In this document: piece by piece, positions 6,884 through 16,331 of the stretch
How the letters are laid out: every line of letters starts with the position of its first letter
Position numbering within the stretch: position 1 is the first letter of the stretch
DNA from: Mediterranea massiliensis
Lineage (GTDB): Bacteria > Bacteroidota > Bacteroidia > Bacteroidales > Bacteroidaceae
DNA: 64,000 nucleotides
Assembly: GCA_015060685.1 (NCBI GenBank)
Contig: SUXZ01000001.1
Coordinates: forward strand, 186,001 to 250,000
Reading direction: 5' to 3'
Made by a program: the position numbers and the translations under genes
The notes under the pieces: model-generated
What the model saw: only the letters and a program-made list of their open reading frames with translations
Told to the model about the DNA's origin: nothing
The model's database searches: none

Positions 6884-7243
6884 ATGACTACCGATGAAAT
6901 TATAAGAGAGCAAGCCCGCTTGCTCACATCAGTTCATGCTGCCAAAGCACAGCTGACCTACTATATGAACTTATGCATTCGTATTGTGGAAGAGGTAAAC
7001 ACCCTCTCCAAAGAAACACTTAATGCAGAAAAAGCAAAATCGCCTAAAACCGGCGAAGAGCGAAACGACCAATTCGCTAAGCTGAACGAAATTGAAGCCA
7101 ATATAGAAGCTGCCCAACAAGCTGTTTTTGCTATTCAAAAACTATCCGAAAAAGCCAATCGTAAATACAACGATGCCAAAACTTCCTACAACCGCTTCTG
7201 CCAACGCCACAACTTGAAGGAAGTTTTACGTAGTAGCAACTAA
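6884..7243 (+). CDS. Small coiled-coil protein of unknown function
   Basis: 119 residues from the ATG at 6884 (MTTDEIIREQARLL). The earlier in-frame codon at 6836 would place translation through a CACAACACAC repeat tract and is less likely. Nearly all helix: heptads from about residue 10 to 55 and 70 to 110 (NEIEANIEAAQQAVFAIQKL) suggest a coiled-coil hairpin. It has no signal peptide or membrane segment. I do not recognise the family. It precedes the secreted unknown protein at 7263 by 19 bases, so the two may be co-transcribed. Confidence 0.6.
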   Translation: MTTDEIIREQARLLTSVHAAKAQLTYYMNLCIRIVEEVNTLSKETLNAEKAKSPKTGEERNDQFAKLNEIEANIEAAQQAVFAIQKLSEKANRKYNDAKTSYNRFCQRHNLKEVLRSSN

Positions 7244-7262
7244 CTTACTCACTAATTATTAT

Positions 7263-7676
7263 ATGAAAAAGTATTTGTATTTATTATTGTTTCTCCTTAT
7301 TTCATTATCACTTCATGCCACATCGACAGAAGAATTAAAATTCATTTCTGGAATTATAAATTCTTCATGCAATGTTGTAGAAAGCACTTATAATGTTGAT
7401 TCCGGAGTAATCACTTATAAAACAAGAAACGGTAAAGAACGTACTTGTATTTATGTTTGGAACGAAAGAAATAAAGAGGGCAAAATAACCATCAGTAAAG
7501 AAACTCTTCAACAAGCTAAGCAGGTGGATTATATTATTATCGGCTATGGACAAAGTTCTTGTAATCCTGCACATTATTATTTTATGTCATCAAAACGTTT
7601 GAAAACTTCAAATAATATTAAGAAGATAAAACGTTTTCAGCTAAATAGACCAATAACAAATAATCTTTTCGAGTAA
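7263..7676 (+). CDS. Secreted small protein of unknown function
   Basis: 137 residues with a clear signal peptide (MKKYLYLLLFLLISLSLHATS, likely cut after HA at about residue 19). The mature part has three cysteines and a basic C-terminus (KRLKTSNNIKKIKRFQLN). No family is recognised. Codon use is AT-rich like the downstream polysaccharide operon. It ends 260 bases before that operon; the gap (7677-7937) has no gene and only weak promoter-like sequence (TAGACTTTG near 7726), so where the operon promoter lies is unresolved. Confidence 0.55.
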   Translation: MKKYLYLLLFLLISLSLHATSTEELKFISGIINSSCNVVESTYNVDSGVITYKTRNGKERTCIYVWNERNKEGKITISKETLQQAKQVDYIIIGYGQSSCNPAHYYFMSSKRLKTSNNIKKIKRFQLNRPITNNLFE

Positions 7677-7937
7677 CTTAGTTTGCAGGAAGTTTATAGA
7701 AATGGAGCATTACAAAAAATATGAGGTAGACTTTGCACTATAATTATTAAGTAGCAAGTTATATATCCATTGCCAGCAAAATTTATTCCCAACTCACAAA
7801 ATCAATCTTTTATGATGTGTGACTTTTGAGATAGGTACTCCAAAGCATCGTTTTCTATAGACACGTCATTTTTGGACGCTTACAAAATTCTTATATATGC
7901 ACTAACCATTTATCCAATAACTCTTAAAGATTTATAT

Positions 7938-9776
7938 ATGATTAATATAACAAATAAAAATAAATGTTGTGGCTGTAATGCGTGTGGTGATATCTGTACC
8001 CATAATGCTATAACATTTAAAAAAGATATTGAAGGATTTTGGTATCCTATTGTAGATAAAAATAAATGTGTAGATTGTGGACTGTGTGATCAAATATGTC
8101 CTGAATTAAATATCACAAGTCTAAAGATAAATGATTATCCTAAACCTATAAAAACCATTGCTGCCATTCATAAGCGTATGGATATTCGTTGGGATAGTAC
8201 CTCTGGAGGTGCATTTTCTGCGTTGGCAGAAGCTATGTATGAACAAGGTGGTTATGTCAGTGGTGCTGTATATAACAATGATTTTTCAGTAAGTAATTAC
8301 ATTTCTAATGATTCTGAAGATTTAGTTCGTTTACGAAGTTCTAAGTATCTTCAAAGTAATGCAGAAGGACTTTATCACGAAATAAAACGATTATTAAAAA
8401 CGGGTGTAAAGGTTTTGGCTTGTGGAACTCCTTGCCAAATGGCAGCTTTGCGTTCTTTTTTACGTAAAGATTATGAGAATCTTATAATTGTAGATTTTAT
8501 CTGTCGTGGAGTAAACTCTCCTAAGGTATATCGAAAATACTTGGATTGTTTAGAGGAAAGGTTCGGTGGTAAGGTTGTTTATGTAAAAGCAAAAAACAAA
8601 GAATTAGGTTGGAGGAATTTAACAAGAAAAGTTGTTTTTGATAATGGTCAAGTATATTATGGAGTAAAAATGGATGATGATTTCAGACGTGGTTATCATA
8701 CGAATGTATATTGTCGTCCTTCTTGTTATTCTTGCCAATACAAAGGCTTTCCGCGTATAGCAGATATTACTATTGCTGACTATTGGGGAATAGAAAAGGT
8801 TGATAAGAATTTGGATAATAATATAGGAACTTCAATGATTCTTCTCAACTCAAAGAAAGGCGAGGAATATTTTGAATTGGTAAAGAATAAATTGGAATAC
8901 AAAGAAACTAAGTTTGAATCTATTCTTAAGGGAAATAGAGCTTTAAATACTCCAATTTCTACAGCAAAAATTAACCGAGAACAGTTCTTTAAAGATTTGG
9001 ACGAGCATGATTTCAAATATGTTACAGAAAAGTATTTTCCATTGAATAAAAAAAGGCCAATTAAAAGTCGATTAAAACATGTATTGCAAAATAATGCAAA
9101 AAGGATAATAACCTTTTATTTACGATTTGGTTTGTCCATAAAGGCTTATTTTAAATTCCTTTGGCTAAATTATTTTCGTAAAAATACAACACGTACAAAA
9201 GGCTCTTTCTTATTTACGATTCCTGGTGCAGTCTTTGATTTACATCATAGCGCTAAAATAAAAATAAATGCAGCATTTATTTATGGCCTTAGGACAGTGA
9301 AGGGCTTAAAAATTCCAACATGTCTTCGTATGGGAGCTGGTACAACTTTAGAAATAAACGAAGGACCTTTAACTCGTTATGGAAACAAAGAATACAAACT
9401 ACGATATGGCGCATTTATTGAAATTATTAATGGTGGAAAATTAGTTATAGGCCAAGGGGCTGCAAACGTAGGACTTACTATTATGTGCGCAAAAGAAATA
9501 ACTATAGGACACGGTGTTCGTATAGGACGTAATGTTTCTATCCGAGATTGGAATGGACCGCATGTTATTATAAATGAAACTTATCAAAATCATGCTCCAG
9601 TTCATATTGAAAACCATGTTTGGCTTTGTACAGGGTGCACAATTATGCCTGGTGTAACAATAGGCGAAGGCTCTATTGTTGCAGCAAATTCTGTAGTTAC
9701 TAAGAGTGTACCTCCTCGATGTTTAGTAGCAGGAACTCCTGCAAAAATTATAAAAGAAAATATTGAATGGTATTGA
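7938..9776 (+). CDS. FrhB-like iron-sulfur protein fused to a hexapeptide-repeat acyltransferase
   Basis: 612 residues from the ATG at 7938 (MINITNKNKCCGC), the natural start because the ferredoxin motif follows at once. Residues 10-20 and 44-54 hold two 4Fe-4S cysteine clusters (CCGCNACGDIC, CVDCGLCDQIC). Then comes the coenzyme F420 hydrogenase beta-subunit-like domain (about 65-390), typical of Bacteroides polysaccharide loci next to pyruvyltransferases. From about 415 to the end it is a left-handed beta-helix acyltransferase with the signature MPGVTIGEGSIVAANSVVTKS and VAGTPAKII. These two parts are usually separate genes, and no stop or restart exists between them here. First gene of the AT-rich operon; the redox role of the FrhB part is unknown. 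Confidence 0.85.
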   Translation: MINITNKNKCCGCNACGDICTHNAITFKKDIEGFWYPIVDKNKCVDCGLCDQICPELNITSLKINDYPKPIKTIAAIHKRMDIRWDSTSGGAFSALAEAMYEQGGYVSGAVYNNDFSVSNYISNDSEDLVRLRSSKYLQSNAEGLYHEIKRLLKTGVKVLACGTPCQMAALRSFLRKDYENLIIVDFICRGVNSPKVYRKYLDCLEERFGGKVVYVKAKNKELGWRNLTRKVVFDNGQVYYGVKMDDDFRRGYHTNVYCRPSCYSCQYKGFPRIADITIADYWGIEKVDKNLDNNIGTSMILLNSKKGEEYFELVKNKLEYKETKFESILKGNRALNTPISTAKINREQFFKDLDEHDFKYVTEKYFPLNKKRPIKSRLKHVLQNNAKRIITFYLRFGLSIKAYFKFLWLNYFRKNTTRTKGSFLFTIPGAVFDLHHSAKIKINAAFIYGLRTVKGLKIPTCLRMGAGTTLEINEGPLTRYGNKEYKLRYGAFIEIINGGKLVIGQGAANVGLTIMCAKEITIGHGVRIGRNVSIRDWNGPHVIINETYQNHAPVHIENHVWLCTGCTIMPGVTIGEGSIVAANSVVTKSVPPRCLVAGTPAKIIKENIEWY

Positions 9777-9790
9777 TGTAAGAGCAAATT

Positions 9791-11314
9791 ATGTCAAATA
9801 ATAAAAGAATAGCAAAGAACACCATTTTTCTTTATATTCGTATGTTCTTGATTATGGGGGTTACACTCTATACTTCAAGAATAGTTTTACGAGTGTTAGG
9901 TGAAGATGATTTTGGGTTGTACAATGTAGTTGGTGGCATTGTTGCAATGTTTACTTTTTTGAATGGTGCTTTGGCTGGTGCAACATCACGTTTTATCACA
10001 TTTGAAATTGGTCGTAAGGATAACATTCAGTTGCATAAAGTTTTCAATGTTTCTTTAGCAACCCATTTTATAATTGCTATAGTAATCGTCTTATTAGCAG
10101 AAACTATAGGTCTTTGGTTTTTATATAATAAGATGGTAATTCCTATGAATCGTTTTGATGCGGCATTTTGGGTATATCAAATATCTATTGTTTCATGCGT
10201 CCTTTCTATAATTCAAGTACCATACAACGCAACTATTATTGCACATGAACGTATGGGGATTTATGCATATGTTGGTATTGTAGAAGTAATTTTAAAGTTA
10301 TTAATTGCATATCTAATACAAATTTCTACATACGATAAGTTAGTTTCTTATGCGTTTTTGTTATTTATAGTTCATGTATTAATATTATCCTATTATAGAA
10401 TATATTGTAATAGACATTTTTCTGAGTGTAAACTATTCTTTGTTAAGGAAACGAAGATGTATAAACAGATGTTTATTTTCGCAAGTTCTAATGTGATAGG
10501 AAATTTATCGGTTTTGGCTCAGGGACAAGGATTAAACATTTTATTGAATATGTTTTTTGGGCCAGTAGTCAATGCAGCTAGGGGAATTGCATATCAAGTT
10601 CAAGGGGCTGTAACTCAATTCAGTGGTAATTTTATGACTGCTGTAAAACCCCAAATTATTAAGCAATATGCATTAGGAAAAGTGAATGAAATGATGGAGT
10701 TGGTTATACAATGCAGTTGCTTTTCCTATTACTTAATGTTGCTTATTGTTGTGCCAATCTGTCTTGAAGCAGATTATATTTTAACTTTATGGTTGGGAGA
10801 ATTTCCAAATTATACGGTAAGTTTTCTTAGATTAGTTTTGGTTTTATGTATGATACAGACGTTGAAGACACCTCGAACAACAGTATTTCATGCAACTGGT
10901 AAAATTCTGATTCCTAATATAGTTGTTGGTACAATACTTTGTATGGCTCTCCCTATAGCTTATGTTGTGTTAAGAATGGGAGGAGAACCTAATTCCGTTT
11001 TCTGGGTAGCTATAGTATGTATGGCTTTATCAGAAGTTGCTAGTATAATTATATTGCATTATAAGGTTGTTTGCTCTGTAAAGAAATATATATTCAAAGT
11101 CCATTTCCGTTGTATGCTTGTTACAATAGTGTCTCTTATAATCCCTTTGTTTTTTTGTAATGATATTCCATTACAAGGTTTCAATAAATTATTGATGACA
11201 TGCGTTATTAGTGTCATATCTATATTAATAACTAGTTATACCATAGGATTAGATAAAAAAATGAGAATTAAAATAAGGAGCTTAATTCAGCAAAAAATAT
11301 TTAGGAATGTATAA
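9791..11314 (+). CDS. wzx: Polysaccharide flippase, Wzx-type (MOP superfamily)
   Basis: 507 residues with about 12-14 membrane helices, expected to flip lipid-linked repeat units across the inner membrane. The N-terminus (KNTIFLYIRMFLIMGVTLYT) and the repeated pattern of amphipathic helices match the Bacteroides oligosaccharide-translocase group. It starts 14 bases after the FrhB fusion and overlaps the aldo/keto reductase by 8 bases. Together with the EpsG-type protein and the sugar transferase at 25233 it defines a Wzx/Wzy-style assembly route. Confidence 0.9.
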   Translation: MSNNKRIAKNTIFLYIRMFLIMGVTLYTSRIVLRVLGEDDFGLYNVVGGIVAMFTFLNGALAGATSRFITFEIGRKDNIQLHKVFNVSLATHFIIAIVIVLLAETIGLWFLYNKMVIPMNRFDAAFWVYQISIVSCVLSIIQVPYNATIIAHERMGIYAYVGIVEVILKLLIAYLIQISTYDKLVSYAFLLFIVHVLILSYYRIYCNRHFSECKLFFVKETKMYKQMFIFASSNVIGNLSVLAQGQGLNILLNMFFGPVVNAARGIAYQVQGAVTQFSGNFMTAVKPQIIKQYALGKVNEMMELVIQCSCFSYYLMLLIVVPICLEADYILTLWLGEFPNYTVSFLRLVLVLCMIQTLKTPRTTVFHATGKILIPNIVVGTILCMALPIAYVVLRMGGEPNSVFWVAIVCMALSEVASIIILHYKVVCSVKKYIFKVHFRCMLVTIVSLIIPLFFCNDIPLQGFNKLLMTCVISVISILITSYTIGLDKKMRIKIRSLIQQKIFRNV

Positions 11315-12227
11315 ACTATTGTTGTCAAATGGAGTAGAAATTCCATCAATAGGATTAGGGACATATCCAATGTATGGAAAGACTCTTTCTGAAGTTGTTA
11401 TATCTGCATATTCGGTAGGCTATCGACTTATAGATACTGCAGATAATTATTATAATGAGAAAGATTTGGGAGAAAGTTTATCATTATTGTACCAAAATAC
11501 ATCTGCTACTCGTGATGACTTATTTTTGGTAACGAAGTTGTCTGATGAACTTTATCCTGCTGGGACTATTGGAGGTGGAGCAAATCGTGGTGTCTATTTT
11601 TGGAAGAATTCTCCTGTAATGCAAGCTCAGAATGCTGTTCGGAAAATAATAGAGAATAAACTATCAAATAGTCTTAAATGGTTGAAAACTGATTATTTAG
11701 ATGCTTTATTAATGCATTGGCCTTATCCTGATTATTTTGAGGAAATTTGGTTTGAAATGGAACGATTATATAAGAATGGTATAGTACGTTCTATAGGAGT
11801 TTGTAATTGTAGAGAACGACATCTTGAAAAGTTAAGTAAGTCGTGTGAAATTTATCCGATGATTAATCAGTTTGAAACCTCGCCTATTAATACAAAGACA
11901 TCTTTAGTAAATTATTGCAATGAACATAATGTGAAGGTGATGATTTATAGTCCGTTAATGAGTCTTCGTCGTAGTCACTTAAATGAATACCAAGTATATT
12001 TAAATGAATTAAGCGAAAATTATAAAAAGAATCCTGCACAGATTATACTAAAATTTGATATACAACGAGGTTTAATTCCTATTCCAAAATCTAGTAATCC
12101 TTCTCGTTTAAAATCAAATATTAATTTGTTTGATTTTTCTCTTTCACAAGCTGAAATGAAAAAACTTATGTCTTTTAATATGGATTTGGCTTATATGCCC
12201 GAATCGCGTTCATGCCCAGGTTTATAA
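11307..12227 (+). CDS. Aldo/keto reductase
   Basis: 306 residues of an NADPH-dependent (beta/alpha)8 oxidoreductase. The catalytic tetrad is visible: Asp in RLIDTADNYYNE, Tyr in the same segment, Lys in FLVTKLSDE, His in ALLMHWPYPD. The cofactor site IPIPKSSNPSRLKSN lies near the C-terminus. In a polysaccharide operon it may reduce a keto-sugar, or the keto form of an acyl or alditol substituent; the substrate cannot be read from sequence. It overlaps the flippase and is followed at once by the SGNH-like protein. Confidence 0.9.
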   Translation: MYKLLLSNGVEIPSIGLGTYPMYGKTLSEVVISAYSVGYRLIDTADNYYNEKDLGESLSLLYQNTSATRDDLFLVTKLSDELYPAGTIGGGANRGVYFWKNSPVMQAQNAVRKIIENKLSNSLKWLKTDYLDALLMHWPYPDYFEEIWFEMERLYKNGIVRSIGVCNCRERHLEKLSKSCEIYPMINQFETSPINTKTSLVNYCNEHNVKVMIYSPLMSLRRSHLNEYQVYLNELSENYKKNPAQIILKFDIQRGLIPIPKSSNPSRLKSNINLFDFSLSQAEMKKLMSFNMDLAYMPESRSCPGL

Positions 12228-12229
12228 TT

Positions 12230-13150
12230 ATGAGAAAGATAATTAGCTATATTAATAAAACAATAAATAGATTATTGTTAAAGACAGAATGGTATCGTGA
12301 AAAATATTGGAAAGGTACCACGAAATTTTGGTATTTATCATCATGTGATTATGACATAGTAAATTTAGGTAGTAGTAGTGGGAAGTATGCTTTTAACTAT
12401 GAGAAATTGCCAATAAAAGGTATGAATTGGGCTATTGCACCTCAATCATTAGTCCATGACTATAATATTCTTAAAAATTATTTTAGTTATTTAAAAGAAG
12501 GTGCTATCGTATTAATTCCGATATGTCCATTCTCATGTTTATTTACCTCATATAGTAAAGAGAGTAATTTTAAATACTATCCAATATTACATCCAGCTAC
12601 AATAATAGACTTTGATGAATCAGAACGTACAAGAGCTTATAGGGTAAAATTAAGTCCATTTAAAGAGATGCCATTTTATTGTATAAAAGAAACTATAAAG
12701 GAATTATTTATAAAGACATATAGAATGGTGATTCCGAGAAATTCGATGGATTTTGATAAAAATGCAGAATCGTGGATAAATCTTTGGAAACAGCAATTTG
12801 AGATTCATGATTTAGATGCTCCTATGTCTGATAAACATAAGGATGAACAGAATCAAAGATGCAAATTGCTACGTGAAATCATATTGTTCTGTTTGGAAAG
12901 AAATTTAAAACCATATATTGTTTTACCTCCTATTCATCCATCTTTATCATCTAAATTTTCTACTGCTTTCATGAAAAATTATGTTTATGATTTTGTATAT
13001 AAGGCAATAGATGACAAATCATTATTGTTGGATTATTTCCAAAATAATCTGATTTGTGAAGATAAATATTTTATTAACTCTTATCTCCTCAACAAGAAAG
13101 GTGCTATAGCTTTTTCAAAGATTGTTTTTAATCATTTAAAATTATCGTAA
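12230..13150 (+). CDS. Putative SGNH/GDSL-like protein of the polysaccharide operon
   Basis: 306 residues from the ATG at 12230. Residues about 45-60 read DIVNLGSSSGKYAF, similar to the GDS/GSS block I of SGNH-type enzymes, and the end has NSYLLNKKGAIAFSKIVF, which resembles the block V region where a catalytic Asp/His is expected; here Asn replaces Asp and no clear His follows, so catalysis is doubtful. There is no signal peptide or membrane helix. Such proteins often add or remove acyl groups on polysaccharides. This is a fold-level guess; it could equally be an unrelated operon-specific protein. Confidence 0.5.
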   Translation: MRKIISYINKTINRLLLKTEWYREKYWKGTTKFWYLSSCDYDIVNLGSSSGKYAFNYEKLPIKGMNWAIAPQSLVHDYNILKNYFSYLKEGAIVLIPICPFSCLFTSYSKESNFKYYPILHPATIIDFDESERTRAYRVKLSPFKEMPFYCIKETIKELFIKTYRMVIPRNSMDFDKNAESWINLWKQQFEIHDLDAPMSDKHKDEQNQRCKLLREIILFCLERNLKPYIVLPPIHPSLSSKFSTAFMKNYVYDFVYKAIDDKSLLLDYFQNNLICEDKYFINSYLLNKKGAIAFSKIVFNHLKLS

Positions 13151-13153
13151 AAC

Positions 13154-14233
13154 ATGAAAGTAGGAATAATAACCCAACCATTATTGAATAATTATGGAGG
13201 TATTCTTCAAAATTTTGCTTTACAACATATATTAAAAGATTTAGGTCATGTACCTGTTACAATTGAGTATGTATCTCATTATCGTTTTAAGGTTTGGCTA
13301 ATATATACAATCAAGACTATCATTTTGTCGATTTTGGGGAAGAAACGGAATAGGAAGTTTGTTCCCTATTATCGAAAAAGGAATCCTCAAATAGATGCAT
13401 TTGTCCGTTCTAATATTAGTATTACTAAATCTGTAAAAAGATATACAGATGAGTTAATTACAGAAAACAACATAGAAACTCTTGTTGTTGGTAGTGATCA
13501 AGTATGGCGACCAGAATATAATAATAATCTATATGATATGTATTTAGCATTTGCAGAAAGTTCAACAATTCCCAAATTAGCATATGCTGCGTCTTTTGGT
13601 GTAGATAAATTATTATATTCAGATATGCAAATTAATAAATGTCGTGAATTAATTAATAAGTTTAAAGCCGTATCTGTAAGAGAAAAATCGGGAGTGCGTT
13701 TATGTAAAAAATATTTTGACATAAACGCAATAGAAGTATTAGACCCTACATTGTTATTGGCCAAAGAAGAGTATGAAAAACTATGCAGTGATATTCCTGT
13801 TTCAGAAAATAGTTTTTTAGCATCCTATATATTAGATGTCGATAAAGAAAAAGAAAAAGTTATTCTGCAGATTGGGGCTAATATGAATTTATCGGTGAAA
13901 TTTTTTAGTGCTGATTTAAATGCTAATTTAAGTATTCCAGAATGGCTGTCTATTTTTAGAGATGCAAAATTCATAATAACAGATTCATATCACGGAACAT
14001 TGTTTTCAATAATTTTCCAAAAGGATTTTTTAGTCATCGGTAATTTAAAAAGAGGACTTGCTCGTTTTAAATCCATATTATCCACATTGTCATTAGACGA
14101 TAGATTAGTTGATAATTTATCTAATTATATTCAAACTACGGATAGTATTAATTGGATAGACGTATATAATAAATTGAATGAAAAGAGAATTAGTTCTCGT
14201 AAATTCTTAGAAGCAAATATAAATAATAATTAA
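13154..14233 (+). CDS. Polysaccharide pyruvyl transferase family protein
   Basis: 359 residues of the family that adds pyruvate ketals from phosphoenolpyruvate to sugars. Diagnostic segments: N-terminal TQPLLNNYGGILQNFALQ, the mid-protein VVGSDQVWRPEYN, and ITDSYHGTLFSIIF near the C-terminus. In Bacteroides polysaccharide loci it is usually paired with an FrhB-like protein, as here (7938). It starts 3 bases after the previous stop. Confidence 0.88.
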   Translation: MKVGIITQPLLNNYGGILQNFALQHILKDLGHVPVTIEYVSHYRFKVWLIYTIKTIILSILGKKRNRKFVPYYRKRNPQIDAFVRSNISITKSVKRYTDELITENNIETLVVGSDQVWRPEYNNNLYDMYLAFAESSTIPKLAYAASFGVDKLLYSDMQINKCRELINKFKAVSVREKSGVRLCKKYFDINAIEVLDPTLLLAKEEYEKLCSDIPVSENSFLASYILDVDKEKEKVILQIGANMNLSVKFFSADLNANLSIPEWLSIFRDAKFIITDSYHGTLFSIIFQKDFLVIGNLKRGLARFKSILSTLSLDDRLVDNLSNYIQTTDSINWIDVYNKLNEKRISSRKFLEANINNN

Positions 14234-14250
14234 TCATATAGTTTTACTTT

Positions 14251-15363
14251 ATGATGTTTCAAACTATTTTTATATATAGTTTGGTATTCTTAGTCTTGTT
14301 CTTTAGCGGGATAATTTCATATAAAAGGACAGATAATAGAAATATACCTGTTTCATTTTTTCGTTTTGAAATATGGCTACCTATATTTGTATTTACGATT
14401 ATTTATGGATTACGATATGATGTGGGGGAAGATCATTTATCTTATTTATATAATTATAAAACAGGTAACGATATTGATAGATATGAACCTATTGTGTATT
14501 TCATAACATCTTTATTTAAAGAACAAGGTTTTCATTATTTTTGGTATTTTGCATTTTGGGTTTTTATTCAAATTACTTTTTTTTACTATGCAATAAACAA
14601 AGAACAATATTTATTGCCATTTATAGTTATTCCTTTAATTATGGGGCAATACTATTTTCAATGGATGAACACTATAAGACAAGATACCGCTGCTTGTATA
14701 TTTTTTTTTGTTGTTCAATATGTTATTGATAGAAAACCTATTAAATACTATTTGTGGTGTATTATACTTTTGGGATTTCATAAATCTGCATTGATATTGT
14801 TTATTTTATATCCACTATTAGTATCGGGAAAGGATTTTACTTTAAACAGGTTTGTACAAATTTCGTTGTTTATATCATCTTTCATAATTGTCATTACCAA
14901 GGTTGATATCATTGCTACTTTTTTCCCTTACGTTAGTAATTATTTGATTATTCTTGGATATGATAATTATTCTGAATACGTTTTAAATGGATTAGGGGAT
15001 ATAACGACAGCTGGTAATGGGTTATCTGTACGTCTCCTATTTTTAGTGAATTTAATTGTCATTTATTATTCTGACAAATTAAAATTATACTATAATTCAA
15101 GAAAATTCACAATCATTTACAATCTAGGATTTTGGGGAGCATTTTTTCAACAATTATGTACTAATAATCTCGCATTAGCTAGACCTTTTAGATACTTTAA
15201 ATTATTTACAATGATGTCTATTGCATATTTGTTGTACTATCTATTTAAAAATGGTAGACTTCCTCAAAATTCGATATTTTTCATAATAACGATTTCGTTA
15301 CTTTTTTTAATGTTTATAGCTACCATCATTAATGAACCTTTTAATTTTATTTGGGACGCATGA
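14251..15363 (+). CDS. wzy: EpsG-family membrane protein, probable Wzy polymerase
   Basis: 370 residues with about 10-11 membrane helices. The segment RYDVGEDHLSYLYNYKTG after the second helix is the EpsG signature (G-x-D-Y-xx-Y like), and MNTIRQDTAACIFF is the conserved second motif. It is expected to polymerise repeat units on the periplasmic side. Codon use is strongly AT-rich. It overlaps the following glycosyltransferase by four bases (ATGA). Confidence 0.85.
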   Translation: MMFQTIFIYSLVFLVLFFSGIISYKRTDNRNIPVSFFRFEIWLPIFVFTIIYGLRYDVGEDHLSYLYNYKTGNDIDRYEPIVYFITSLFKEQGFHYFWYFAFWVFIQITFFYYAINKEQYLLPFIVIPLIMGQYYFQWMNTIRQDTAACIFFFVVQYVIDRKPIKYYLWCIILLGFHKSALILFILYPLLVSGKDFTLNRFVQISLFISSFIIVITKVDIIATFFPYVSNYLIILGYDNYSEYVLNGLGDITTAGNGLSVRLLFLVNLIVIYYSDKLKLYYNSRKFTIIYNLGFWGAFFQQLCTNNLALARPFRYFKLFTMMSIAYLLYYLFKNGRLPQNSIFFIITISLLFLMFIATIINEPFNFIWDA

Positions 15364-16331
15364 AAAAGATATCAATAATAGTTCCTTGTTATAATGTTGA
15401 ACAATATCTTTGGAGATGTTATAAAAGTTTTGCACATCAAAAAGACGCAGAGGATGTAGAACTTATTTTTATAAATGATGGTTCTACAGATAATACTTTG
15501 GCAATACTGCAAGAAATCAAGTCTTTAGATGATCGTGTTATTTTGCTTAATCAAGAAAACTTGGGAGTATCTGCAGCAAGGAATACTGCTTTAAACATTG
15601 TGCAAGGAGAATATATCTATTTGCTTGATGCTGATGATTATTTGACGGAAGGTGCAATATCTAGGTTTAAGCAAATTATATTAGAATATTTCCCTGATAT
15701 TATCATGACGGCTTATAATGTAAGTAAAGGTGAAATTGAAACATTGAGAAAACTTCCTGTAAATGATGGCCTATATGATAAATTTGCTCTTTTTGGAAAT
15801 ATTAGTTTTTTTCCAACTGCCCCCAAATTGGCATATCGTTCAAAAATTATTAAAGAGCACAATATACGTTTTATGCCATCAATTAAATGTGGTGAAGTCT
15901 ATGCTTTTACAGTGAATTATATACAATTTGCCATGAATATATATACAATTAACATCCCTGCGTTTTATTATTTTATGAGAAGCGATAGTGCTATTCACAA
16001 ACCTAATTATCAAAATGACCAAACAATTATGTATGCTTTAGATTCCATTTATGAGAATGGGGAAGATTTAACATCATGTAAGGCTTTTCCTGTAACAGCA
16101 TTTAGACTATTTCGAACTTTTGCGTATACAAAGTTCTTAAAATATTCATTAGAAAACCAAATGCTGTCTACTATTAAAGAAGTATTATCTAATATAAGTG
16201 TAAAAAAATGTATAAAGGATACCGCTTTTAAACCTCATAAGATGTTAAAAGAGAGATTGTTAGCTTTATATATTTGTTTAATGCCAAAGGAATTAGGATT
16301 TAAACTATTAATTCGCTTAGTGAAAAAATGA
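15360..16331 (+). CDS. Family 2 glycosyltransferase
   Basis: 323 residues from the ATG at 15360, inside the end of the previous gene. GT-A fold: SIIVPCYNVEQYLWRC (nucleotide site), FINDGSTDNT and the DxD-type LLDADDYLT. It should transfer one sugar from a nucleotide donor to the lipid-linked acceptor in the cytosol. It is the only canonical glycosyltransferase in the operon besides the initiating enzyme at 25233. It overlaps the next gene by four bases. Confidence 0.9.
   Translation: MKKISIIVPCYNVEQYLWRCYKSFAHQKDAEDVELIFINDGSTDNTLAILQEIKSLDDRVILLNQENLGVSAARNTALNIVQGEYIYLLDADDYLTEGAISRFKQIILEYFPDIIMTAYNVSKGEIETLRKLPVNDGLYDKFALFGNISFFPTAPKLAYRSKIIKEHNIRFMPSIKCGEVYAFTVNYIQFAMNIYTINIPAFYYFMRSDSAIHKPNYQNDQTIMYALDSIYENGEDLTSCKAFPVTAFRLFRTFAYTKFLKYSLENQMLSTIKEVLSNISVKKCIKDTAFKPHKMLKERLLALYICLMPKELGFKLLIRLVKK

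Noticed and set aside
7677..7937. Invertible promoter ahead of the polysaccharide operon
   Set aside because: No pair of inverted repeats of useful length was found in this stretch, and no recombinase gene is in the window.
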